Source: an uncultured Pseudomonadota bacterium (GTDB lineage: Bacteria > Pseudomonadota > Alphaproteobacteria > RF32 > CAG-239). Taken from it: a stretch of 15,128 nt of DNA. Positions 6,083-13,655 of this stretch are shown here, piece after piece. The notes under the pieces are model-generated. The model saw only the letters and a list, made by a program, of their open reading frames with translations, searched no databases and was not told the DNA's origin. The stretch spans positions 1-15,128 of the forward strand of contig CASFLB010000020.1 in the NCBI GenBank assembly GCA_949295395.1, in the 5' to 3' direction. The position numbers and the translations under genes were made by a program. Position 1 is the first letter of the stretch; each line of letters opens with the position of its first letter.

Positions 6083-8206
6083 CTATATCTGACCAACGGT
6101 TTTAATTTTAGCTTTGGGGTAAATTTCGTTTTGCGACATAACAACTGTCATTGGACGAAATCTTTCAATGATGGAACGAACAAACGGCCGGATGTTCGGG
6201 CTTGTCAACAAAACCCCCGTTTCGCCTTTAACGGCTAAATCTTCCAGCACCGTTCTGACTTTGCTGATAAATCCTTGTAACGCCGTCGGAGCCATTGCCA
6301 GCTGACGATCATCTCCTTCACCAATAATTGCCTCGGCAAAAGCTTGTTCCCATTGCGGCGATAAGGTTACCAATGGGATTATTCCCATTTCGTTGGTGTT
6401 GGCATTGGATATTTGGCGCGCCAAACGTGTTCGGACGTGTTCGGTTATCATCATCAGGCTTCTCGTTGAAGATACGGCCTCCGATATACCTTCCAATATT
6501 GTCGGCAAATCTCTGATTGACACACGTTCTTGCAACAAATTTTGCAATACTCTTTGAATGGCACCAACTGATATCTTGCTCGGGACAAGCTCTTTGACCA
6601 GTTTTTGCTGCTCTTTATCCATTTCATCAAGAAGCTTTTGTGTTTCGGCATAAGATAATAATTCAGGCATATTATCTTTGACCAATTCGGTGATATGCGT
6701 TGTTACGACCGTAGCCGGATCAACTACGGTGTATCCTCGAAACATTGCTTCTTCGCGGTAAGAAGGATTAATCCACATTGCCTTCAAGCCAAAGGTTGGT
6801 TCAAACGTGTTTTCTCCGGGAAGAGATATCGGTTCTCCTCTTGGGTCCATAACCAATAATTGTGTCGGCCGGAGCTCTCCCTTGCCGGACTTCACTTCTT
6901 TAATATATATGTTATACTCATTTGGCGGCAACTGCATATTATCTTGAATACGAATTGAGGGCATGACAAAACCGAGCTCAACCGCTAACGACCTTCTCAA
7001 GGCCTTTATTTGATCTGTTAATTTGCGGTTGTTTTGCTCATTTACCAACGGAAGCAAGCCATAACCAATTTCCAATCTTATCATGTCTATCTTTAAGGCA
7101 TTGGCTATCGGTTCATCGGCCGTTTTGGTCAGAGTTCCTTGCTTCTTTTCTTGTTCTTTTATCTCGGCCAATTTGGCTTGAGCAACTTGTTGCTGACGAT
7201 TCAAATAATAGGCCGTAGCACCAGTTAAAACAGCTAAAAGTATGAACGGCAGAGCCGGTGTTCCCGGTAACATCGCTAATGATAAAGCCATAAAAGCACT
7301 CATGCCCAGCGCTTTCGGATAATTTGAAACTTGCTCAAATAAAACTTTGTCCGTCGCATCCGTCATACCAGCTTTTGACACCAAAATACCGGCTGCTACA
7401 GATATAATTAAAGCAGGAACCTGTGAAACCAAGCCATCGCCAACCGTTAATCTCGTGTAGGTTTCCGCGGCAGCCGAAAAGGACATATGATTCTGGACCA
7501 TACCGATTATCATGCCGGCAACAACATTGATAAACGTGATGATTAATCCTGCAATTGCATCTCCTCGTACAAATTTTGAGGCACCGTCCATGGCTCCATA
7601 AAAAGCACTTTCCTTGGATAAATCTTCACGTCGAGCTCGAGCCTCATCTTCCGTTATCAGGCCTGATGATAAATCCGCATCAATCGCCATTTGTTTTCCG
7701 GGCATAGCATCCAAGGCAAAACGGGCAGCAACCTCGGCGATACGTCCTGAACCTTTGGTAATGACCACAAAATTCACAACAACTAAGATTGCAAATACAA
7801 TGACACCGATAATAAAGTTATTGCCCATGATAAAGCCGCCAAAAGCCTTAATAACCTCACCCGCGGCATCCGGACCTTTATAGCCATCTGCCAAAATCAA
7901 ACGCGTCGAGGCCAAATTCAGCGATAGTCGATACATTGTCGTGATAAGTAACACTAACGGAAAAGCGTTAAACTCATTGGGCTTCTCTATGAAAATCGCC
8001 GTCATCAAAACCAAACAGGAAATTGTTATTGAAAAGGCTAAGGCAATATCCAATAACCACGCCGGCATTGGCATAATCAAGATAACCAGCATCAAGATGA
8101 TGGTCAAGGCAAAGAACAAGTCTCCGCGACGCGTGGAGGCTATCAGGATTTCCTTTAATGGCTTTTTGCCAAAGCCCGATGTTTTTCTTTGCGTTTCTTT
8201 TGCCAT
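6083..8206 (-). CDS. flhA: Flagellar type III export gate protein FlhA
   Basis: A full-length 707-residue FHIPEP-family protein, the main gate of the flagellar export apparatus. Residues 30-335 contain about eight hydrophobic segments. The family signatures RLSLNLASTR (93-102), DAMPGKQMAID (166-176) and MDGASKFVRGDAIAG (206-220) are all intact. The first loop after DAMPGKQMAID carries the conserved charged residues coupled to proton-driven export. From about 340 on is the soluble domain that docks chaperone-substrate complexes and forms the nonameric ring. The ribosome site is weak. The start lies only 6 bases after the stop of flbD, so translation is probably coupled. FlhA works with FlhB, FliP, FliQ and FliR, none of which lies in this window. 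Confidence 0.98.
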   Translation of the reverse strand: MAKETQRKTSGFGKKPLKEILIASTRRGDLFFALTIILMLVILIMPMPAWLLDIALAFSITISCLVLMTAIFIEKPNEFNAFPLVLLITTMYRLSLNLASTRLILADGYKGPDAAGEVIKAFGGFIMGNNFIIGVIVFAILVVVNFVVITKGSGRIAEVAARFALDAMPGKQMAIDADLSSGLITEDEARARREDLSKESAFYGAMDGASKFVRGDAIAGLIITFINVVAGMIIGMVQNHMSFSAAAETYTRLTVGDGLVSQVPALIISVAAGILVSKAGMTDATDKVLFEQVSNYPKALGMSAFMALSLAMLPGTPALPFILLAVLTGATAYYLNRQQQVAQAKLAEIKEQEKKQGTLTKTADEPIANALKIDMIRLEIGYGLLPLVNEQNNRKLTDQIKALRRSLAVELGFVMPSIRIQDNMQLPPNEYNIYIKEVKSGKGELRPTQLLVMDPRGEPISLPGENTFEPTFGLKAMWINPSYREEAMFRGYTVVDPATVVTTHITELVKDNMPELLSYAETQKLLDEMDKEQQKLVKELVPSKISVGAIQRVLQNLLQERVSIRDLPTILEGISEAVSSTRSLMMITEHVRTRLARQISNANTNEMGIIPLVTLSPQWEQAFAEAIIGEGDDRQLAMAPTALQGFISKVRTVLEDLAVKGETGVLLTSPNIRPFVRSIIERFRPMTVVMSQNEIYPKAKIKTVGQI

Positions 8207-8212
8207 TTAATT

Positions 8213-9535
8213 TTACTGCCCCGAAGGAAGGTTGTATCCTTCTTCTTCATACTGTTTGAGTTTATTTCTTAGTGTCCGGATTGATATCCCTAAAATATTT
8301 GCTGCCGTTGTGCGATTGCCCATTGTGTGTTTTAAGGTATCAATAATCAGCGTTCGCTCCATATTTGCAACCGTACGCCCAACGAACTCGCCTCCGCTCA
8401 TTTCTTCTCCGGTTGCCGGTTTATTTATAATTGCGTCTTCATCGTTTAAAATTACGGAATCAGCGTCTATTTCTTCCCCCGTACTTAATAAAACCGCACG
8501 GTGAATCGTGTTTTCAAGCTCACGGACATTTCCCGGCCAAAGATAATTTTTTAGCTTTTCTTCGGCCTTAATCGACAACGGCTTGAGGCTAATGTCGTTT
8601 AACTCCGAATATTTCTTTACAAAATGTTTGGCTAAAACAATTATATCATCCGGTCTTTCTCTTAAAGGAGGAATATTTATATTTACCACATTCAAACGAT
8701 AATATAAATCCTGACGAAATGTTCCATTCTTGACCGCTTCGGCCAAATTGCGGTTCGAGGTTGCAATAATCCTGGTGTTGACTTTTATCGGAGCTTTGCC
8801 CCCTATTCTGTCGATTTCTTTTTCCTGAATGGCTCTTAATAACTTTGACTGAATTTTAATATCCATTTCAGAAATTTCATCAAGAAGCAAGGTTCCATCG
8901 CTGGCTTCTTCAAACTTTCCTATTCTTCGAGCAACCGCTCCCGTAAAAGCGCCTTTTTCATAGCCAAAAAGTTCTGATTCAAGCAATGTTTCGGGAATTG
9001 CCGCACAGTTCACCGCAACAAATTTTTTATTTGCCCGTTTGGAATTGTCATGAATAAAACGTGAGAATATCTCTTTACCGGTTCCCGACTCTCCCGTCAG
9101 TAAAATGTTGGCCTCCGACGGAGCTACTTGCTTGGCCATTTTTAAGATGCTCTCCGTCTTTTTATCGCCATAAATCAGCGCATGATTCTCTCTTGTTGCA
9201 GCAGCTAAAACCGCACCAATCAACTCTGGATCCGGCGGCAACGGGATATATTCTTTAGCCCCCGCTTTTATGGCTTTGACCGCTAAAACCGGATCATTTG
9301 CCACACCGCAGGCGACAACTAACACATTAATTCGCTCGCTCTCCAGCGATTGAATAAACTTATAAACATCGAGCTTAACATCAATCATAACCAGCTCGAT
9401 GGCTTTGCCGGAGCGCAATATCTCCATAGCCGGTTCTATATCATCCGCAATCGAAACCTGTCCGCCTTGTGCCATGGCAATCTTACTGGCGGCACCTATC
9501 TGTCCTTCTAATGTTCCGACAATCAGAAGCTGCAT
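8213..9535 (-). CDS. flbD: Sigma-54 activator of flagellar genes, FlbD-like
   Basis: A 440-residue NtrC-family regulator. Residues 1-115 are a receiver domain with the phospho-acceptor position D52. The usual acidic pair near residues 7-9 is absent (VGTLEG instead), so conventional phosphorylation is doubtful. The same is true of Caulobacter FlbD, whose receiver this resembles (LPPDPELIGAVLAA). The AAA+ domain has Walker A GESGTGKE (148-155), the sigma-54 contact loop GAFTGA (195-200) and Walker B GTLLLDE (214-220). A Fis-type helix-turn-helix occupies 408-427. In Caulobacter, FlbD with FliX turns on late, sigma-54-dependent flagellar genes and represses the fliF promoter. Position between fliN and flhA supports the name. 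Autorepression of fliF here is inference. No fliX lies in the window. Confidence 0.93.
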   Translation of the reverse strand: MQLLIVGTLEGQIGAASKIAMAQGGQVSIADDIEPAMEILRSGKAIELVMIDVKLDVYKFIQSLESERINVLVVACGVANDPVLAVKAIKAGAKEYIPLPPDPELIGAVLAAATRENHALIYGDKKTESILKMAKQVAPSEANILLTGESGTGKEIFSRFIHDNSKRANKKFVAVNCAAIPETLLESELFGYEKGAFTGAVARRIGKFEEASDGTLLLDEISEMDIKIQSKLLRAIQEKEIDRIGGKAPIKVNTRIIATSNRNLAEAVKNGTFRQDLYYRLNVVNINIPPLRERPDDIIVLAKHFVKKYSELNDISLKPLSIKAEEKLKNYLWPGNVRELENTIHRAVLLSTGEEIDADSVILNDEDAIINKPATGEEMSGGEFVGRTVANMERTLIIDTLKHTMGNRTTAANILGISIRTLRNKLKQYEEEGYNLPSGQ

Positions 9536-9551
9536 TTTTTCCTTTTCCTAC

Positions 9552-9908
9552 TTATTTATTGATATTTGATTTTACGACTTCGGTCATGGTTATTCCTAAC
9601 TTATCATCAACAACTACAACCTCTCCGCGTGCAACTAAATTGTTATTAACATAAATGTCTATGGCTTCGCCAACCTTTTTATCCAGCTCTATGATAGCCC
9701 CTTTATTCAACTTTAGAAGCTGGCTGACCGTCATGTGCGCTTTTCCTAGTATCGCCGATACTTTTACCGGAATCTCATAAACCGGTTCCAAATCCGCCGC
9801 TGAGCTTGGAATGTCAAAATTATCCATCGGACTTTCTTTTTTCAAAATCGGTTCATTGTCCGTTGCCTGAGTATCATTCATCTCGTCTAAATTTAAATTC
9901 TCACTCAT
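9552..9908 (-). CDS. fliN: Flagellar motor switch protein FliN
   Basis: A 118-residue protein. The first ~40 residues are acidic and probably disordered. Residues 45-115 form the SpoA (surface presentation of antigens) domain, with IPVKVSAILGKAHMTVSQLL, IDIYVNNNLVARGEVVVVDD and LGITMTEVV. FliN builds the lower C-ring with FliM and docks FliH-FliI for export. The start codon overlaps the stop of fliH (ATGA), with GAGGGAG upstream inside fliH. The gap to flbD is 16 bases. FliM is not encoded in this window. Confidence 0.95.
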   Translation of the reverse strand: MSENLNLDEMNDTQATDNEPILKKESPMDNFDIPSSAADLEPVYEIPVKVSAILGKAHMTVSQLLKLNKGAIIELDKKVGEAIDIYVNNNLVARGEVVVVDDKLGITMTEVVKSNINK

Positions 9909-10702
9909 GCGTTTTCTCCCTCTTCTTTCTTAATGTTTTTCTCTTCAAGTAAAGCTTCCGCCTCTTGTTGCATTTGTTTTAAACTGACATCAACGCCACC
10001 GTTTTCCCACTCGACCCGACAATCGCTTAATCCTAACTTGGCGTCTTTGTGTAAAGCTATTTTGCCTTCGTAGTCTGTCTTATGTGCCAAACGAGCAACA
10101 ATTTCTTGAGCCTTTGTGATTATATCAGGGTTAAAATAAAATGACAACGTTGCTTCATTCTTAAAATTTGAAAAATTTTCTTCCAAAAACATCGTTAATC
10201 GTGCTTCGGCCTGTTCTGCGGCCATTGTTGGCACCAATTTTTCAATTAAGACCTTGGCAAAATTCTTAAACTGGTTGCTCAGCTCCTCTTTTATTTTTTC
10301 AGCACCGGCCATTTTGTTTTGTAGAGCTTTATCAATTTGCTCCAGCAAAAGATTTAATTCTGCACCCTGCTCTCTTAGCCCTTCTTGCCTCCCTTTTTCA
10401 TAGGCCTTATCCTCGGCCTCCTTGATTTTTTCTTCAACCTCTTCTTCGGTGAAGGTTATAACTTCCGGAAGTTGAGGCAACTCTTCCTCCTCTTCTTTGG
10501 GAAGCTCGATCTCTTCGTGCTCTTCAACCTCAGGCTCTGTTCCAATTTCTGCCTCGAGTGTCTGTTCGGTGTTATCAGCCTCGGACGGAACACTTAAGGC
10601 CGTATCGGTTGTCGGTATGGGAAGTTCTTCAGGAAACTCTGGTAAATCGTCTCCGTCTTTAATAATAAAATTATCAAACTTAAACTTCTCGTATTCCGCC
10701 AT
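9905..10702 (-). CDS. fliH: Flagellar assembly protein FliH (FlbE-like)
   Basis: A 265-residue protein in the fliG-fliN position, where Caulobacter carries flbE (fliH). Residues 41-90 are strongly acidic, with runs of Glu. A long helical, coiled-coil-like segment (about 85-155) follows, including AYEKGRQEG (100-108). The C-terminal domain ends with LSDCRVEWENGGVDV (225-239), the conserved patch of FliH and the related YscL and V-ATPase stalk proteins. FliH is the peripheral stalk and negative regulator of the export ATPase FliI and links it to FliN. It starts 18 bases after fliG with only a weak ribosome site (GAAAGAG), and its stop overlaps fliN. Low sequence conservation is normal for this family. 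Confidence 0.88.
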   Translation of the reverse strand: MAEYEKFKFDNFIIKDGDDLPEFPEELPIPTTDTALSVPSEADNTEQTLEAEIGTEPEVEEHEEIELPKEEEEELPQLPEVITFTEEEVEEKIKEAEDKAYEKGRQEGLREQGAELNLLLEQIDKALQNKMAGAEKIKEELSNQFKNFAKVLIEKLVPTMAAEQAEARLTMFLEENFSNFKNEATLSFYFNPDIITKAQEIVARLAHKTDYEGKIALHKDAKLGLSDCRVEWENGGVDVSLKQMQQEAEALLEEKNIKKEEGENA

Positions 10703-10720
10703 TGTTTTTCAGCTCTTTCT

Positions 10721-11743
10721 TTAATATACCAGCTCGTCGCTGTCTTTACCTTCGCTGATGACAATCTCACCCGAATTCGATAATTCTTTGGTGGCGTTCA
10801 CAACATAAAGTTGAGCTTCTTCGACATCTCTTAAGCGAACTGGTCCCATGGCCTCCATATCTTCTTTAATAATTTTACCGGCACGAGATGACATATTGCT
10901 AAAGAACAACTCTTTAATTGTTTCTGAGGCGCCTTTTAATGCAATCGCCAATTTGTCTTTATCAATATTACGCAACAAAACTTGAATACCTTGAGAATCG
11001 ACACGAACCAAATCTTCAAATGTAAACATCAACGACTTGACGCGGTCGGCTGACTCCGGATTGCGATCTTCTAAGGCATCCATAAAGCGAGCTTCCGTGT
11101 TGCGGTCCAATGAGTTGAAAATATCGGCAATCAATTCATGCGAATCGCGGCGTGTCGATTTTGACAGGTTACTCATAAATTCTTTACGCAATGTCTTTTC
11201 CAAGCCATCCAAAACTTCTTTTTGAACCGAATCCATGCGCAACATTCTCATAATAATTTCCATAGCAAAGTTTTCCGGCAACAAGGCGATGACTTTGGCA
11301 GCATGTTCCGGTTTTATCTTTGACAAGATAACGGCAATCGTTTGCGGATATTCGTTTTTCAAATAGTTCGCTAAAACATGCTCGTTGACATTTCCAAGCT
11401 TGTCCCACATCGTACGACCGGCCGGTCCTCTGATTTCTTCCATAATGGCCGCAACTCGGTCTTTATCCATTGACTTGGATAATAATCTTTCTGTTGTTTC
11501 ATAGGTACCGATTAATGTTCCGGCCGAATTTAGCTTTTCACTAAACTCTGTGAATAACTGCTCCACAACATTGGAATTTACTTTTCCCAAGCTTGCCATA
11601 ATAACGGATAGCTCTTTGATTTCCTCATCGTCCATTAAGGCAAACAATGCTGCTGACTTTTCTTCATCCAAAGACATCATCAAAATTGCCGCTTTTTGCT
11701 GGCTTGATAACAAATTATAGTCGTCTATTACATTTTGCTTCAT
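10721..11743 (-). CDS. fliG: Flagellar motor switch protein FliG
   Basis: A 340-residue rotor protein. The N-terminal domain binds the FliF C-terminus. The middle domain carries EYPQ (131-134) in place of the more common EHPQ that contacts FliM, followed by the armadillo-like helices. The C-terminal domain contains the charged torque helix: FSNMSSRAGK and IIKEDMEAMGPVRLRDVEEAQ (about 281-311) keep the conserved Arg, Glu and Asp residues that face the MotA stator. A GP pair in that loop separates the helices. The gene starts 5 bases after the fliF stop, so FliF and FliG production is closely coupled. Full length, with no sign of damage. Confidence 0.97.
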   Translation of the reverse strand: MKQNVIDDYNLLSSQQKAAILMMSLDEEKSAALFALMDDEEIKELSVIMASLGKVNSNVVEQLFTEFSEKLNSAGTLIGTYETTERLLSKSMDKDRVAAIMEEIRGPAGRTMWDKLGNVNEHVLANYLKNEYPQTIAVILSKIKPEHAAKVIALLPENFAMEIIMRMLRMDSVQKEVLDGLEKTLRKEFMSNLSKSTRRDSHELIADIFNSLDRNTEARFMDALEDRNPESADRVKSLMFTFEDLVRVDSQGIQVLLRNIDKDKLAIALKGASETIKELFFSNMSSRAGKIIKEDMEAMGPVRLRDVEEAQLYVVNATKELSNSGEIVISEGKDSDELVY

Positions 11744-11748
11744 GTTCT

Positions 11749-13371
11749 TTATCCGTTACTTTCATTTTGATACAGCCAGCCGCGAACAATATTTACTGCC
11801 GCATCCGGATTTTTCTCAACAATATCATTTATTCTCTTAACTGATGAGGCTTTCACACGTCCATTGACTTTGCTCATGTTAATCATGTCGTTAATATCGT
11901 CTTGATCTTCATTCAAGAAGTTTGAAAGCAACAGACTGTCTTCTTCAGCGTTTTGTCCCAGCAGACGAGTTTCATTATCGCTATTTGACATATCAAACGC
12001 GTTGTTTATCAACGGACGAATGACAAGCAAGATAACTAATATTGCAACTAAGGCAACTCCGATGCCTTCGGCTATGCGAATGACTTCTTCTTTGGTAAAG
12101 CCCAAAATCAATGTTTCAACTTTTTTCTCCGGTGTGAGCGTTTGATTGCCGGCAAACTGCAAATTCGTCACTTCAACCATATCTCCTCTTTCGGCATTAT
12201 AGCCAACAGCGGATTTGACCAATTCATCAAACTTTTTCATTTCCTCATCACTACGGGGACGGTATACAATTTCTCCTTCGTCATTTCGTTCATAACTTCC
12301 GTCAATGACGACAGCGGTCGTCATGCGCGTGATTACGCCGTTGTTGCGTACTTTATTGCGAACGATTTTAGATATTTCATAATTGACCGTCGACTCGGTA
12401 TTTGCGCTTTGCGTGTAGGTTCCATCTCCTTGGGTGACCGTATCTCCGTTCGGAATATTTTGCGCAACTGTTACCGGTGCGTTGTTTTCGGTTGTTGACG
12501 AGGTATTGGACGTATTGGCCTCGGAACGAACAACCTGACTATCGGGATCATAAATTTCTTCATTGGTTACGACCTGATCAAAATCCATTTCCAAATAGAC
12601 TTGTGCGCGGACTTTTCCTTCTCCGACACTTTTCTCCAACAGCTTTTGAACGCGTTCAGACATTGTACGCTCCAAATCTTGACGAAGATCTTCATTGCGG
12701 TTTAGTTTCATCAATTCCGCATTTTTATCTTCGGTCAATAAATTGCCTGAACTGTCAACAATCGCAACATTTTTAACGTCAAGCTTGGGAACTGAGGCCG
12801 CAATCAACTTCTGAATCGCCAAAACACTTTGCGGACTTAATGTTCCGTTTACCGTGCGGACAACAACCGAAGCCGTCGGAACTTGTTCTTCCTTTGAAAA
12901 CATTTCTCTTTTGGGTAAGACAAGGTGGACTCTCGCGCTTTTAATATTGTCCACACTGCGAACCGTACGAGCCAATTCGCCTTCCAATGCCCGAATCAGG
13001 TTGACATTTTGAACAAAATTGGTTGAACCCAAAGCATCCGAGTTATCAAAAATCTCATAACCGACGTTTGAGCCTTTTGAGGCTAAAGCTAATTCAGCCG
13101 TATCGACTCGCATTTTATTAACCATATCTGTCGGAACGAGAATCTCCGTACCATTCTTTTCAAGCTTATATTTTATATTCGAGGTTTCAAGCCGATTAAC
13201 GATTTGTTTGGCATCTTCCAATTCCAAATCCGTGTATAAAACAGCGTATTCCGTTGTGTTTAAGCGGGTGGCCAAATATACGAAAAAGCTTATTAAAAAC
13301 AAAATCACGCCGGCTAAAGATGCCAATCTTCCCGGTGACATATTCTTTATGCTTTGAACAAAATTATTCAC
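11749..13371 (-). CDS. fliF: Flagellar MS-ring protein FliF
   Basis: FliF forms the membrane-embedded ring on which the flagellum is built. A first transmembrane segment (LAGVILFLISFFVYLA) lies near residue 20. It is followed by the YscJ/FliF ring-building domains (EYAVLYTDLELEDAKQIV and RVHLVLPKREMF). A Ser/Thr/Asn-rich insertion corresponds to the beta-collar region, then comes the second transmembrane segment (GVALVAILVILLVIRPL). The C-terminal tail NDIVEKNPDAAVNIVRGWL is the FliG-binding motif. I chose GTG at 13371 because GGGG lies 6 bases upstream; the open frame extends to a TTG at 13383, which would add four residues. No ATG is available in frame near the start. An 8-codon leader frame with a better ribosome site overlaps this start (see 13364-13390). 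First gene of the flagellar operon. Confidence 0.96.
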   Translation of the reverse strand: MNNFVQSIKNMSPGRLASLAGVILFLISFFVYLATRLNTTEYAVLYTDLELEDAKQIVNRLETSNIKYKLEKNGTEILVPTDMVNKMRVDTAELALASKGSNVGYEIFDNSDALGSTNFVQNVNLIRALEGELARTVRSVDNIKSARVHLVLPKREMFSKEEQVPTASVVVRTVNGTLSPQSVLAIQKLIAASVPKLDVKNVAIVDSSGNLLTEDKNAELMKLNRNEDLRQDLERTMSERVQKLLEKSVGEGKVRAQVYLEMDFDQVVTNEEIYDPDSQVVRSEANTSNTSSTTENNAPVTVAQNIPNGDTVTQGDGTYTQSANTESTVNYEISKIVRNKVRNNGVITRMTTAVVIDGSYERNDEGEIVYRPRSDEEMKKFDELVKSAVGYNAERGDMVEVTNLQFAGNQTLTPEKKVETLILGFTKEEVIRIAEGIGVALVAILVILLVIRPLINNAFDMSNSDNETRLLGQNAEEDSLLLSNFLNEDQDDINDMINMSKVNGRVKASSVKRINDIVEKNPDAAVNIVRGWLYQNESNG

Positions 13372-13390
13372 GAGTTTCCCCAATTCTCAT
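13364..13390 (-). other. Possible 8-codon leader frame overlapping the fliF start
   Basis: An ATG at 13388-13390 has AAGGGG 8 bases upstream, a better ribosome site than either possible fliF start. It opens a frame of eight codons whose TAA ends at 13364, seven bases inside fliF read from the GTG at 13371. It could act as a translational coupler, or it may be fortuitous. Conservation has not been tested. Confidence 0.25.
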
Positions 13391-13471
13391 TTAATTTTCC
13401 CCTTTTTTCTTTTCATAAAACACTTTTCCCAAGAAGTTAACAGCAAAAACTTACATATCCCCAATCTTCTT

Positions 13472-13495
13472 AAAAAAACGGAGGCTTACCCTCCG
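13472..13495 (-). terminator. Intrinsic terminator after the exported repeat protein
   Basis: On the minus strand a GC-rich stem CGGAGG/CCUCCG (arms 13490-13495 and 13479-13484, loop GUAAG) is followed by seven U. It lies 25 bases beyond the TAA at 13521, so it should separate this gene from the flagellar operon downstream. The opposite strand also has a U-run one base beyond the stem. If the upstream gene is a DGR target, a hairpin here could have a second role (see findings). Confidence 0.85.
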
Positions 13496-13520
13496 CTTTT
13501 TAAATTGTGCCGAATTTGTC

Positions 13521-13655
13521 TTAAAACTCGAGGACAGGACGTACCTCGAGGCTGCCTCTCCTAGTCCAGACGTGCACACCGGTGGAGCTGCTACCGCCAA
13601 AGTACGCGTAAAACGCGTCGAAACTATTGTACTCGGACGACGCCCAAGCTTTAGT
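13521..13655 (-). other. Candidate DGR variable region at the 3' end of the repeat protein
   Basis: The last ~43 codons (from KAW to VRPVLEF) differ from the rest of the gene. By hand count the final 40 sense codons have 69 of 120 bases G or C and only 20 A. The equivalent stretch of the first module has 50 G or C of 123. Framework codons here also end in C or G. The protein pattern (W-A-S-S, then Tyr/Ser/Phe/Asp/His-rich changing positions with Gly, then VRPV at the very end) matches C-type-lectin-fold variable regions diversified by adenine-specific retrohoming. No template repeat or reverse transcriptase is in the window, so this is inferred. Confidence 0.5.

Noticed and set aside
13384..13471. 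CtrA, sigma-54 or sigma-28 promoter for fliF
   Set aside because: A TTAAC half-site at about 13436-13440 lacks a proper second TTAA half, and no TGGCAC-N5-TTGC or sigma-28 pattern is seen. The promoter must be near but I cannot assign it.
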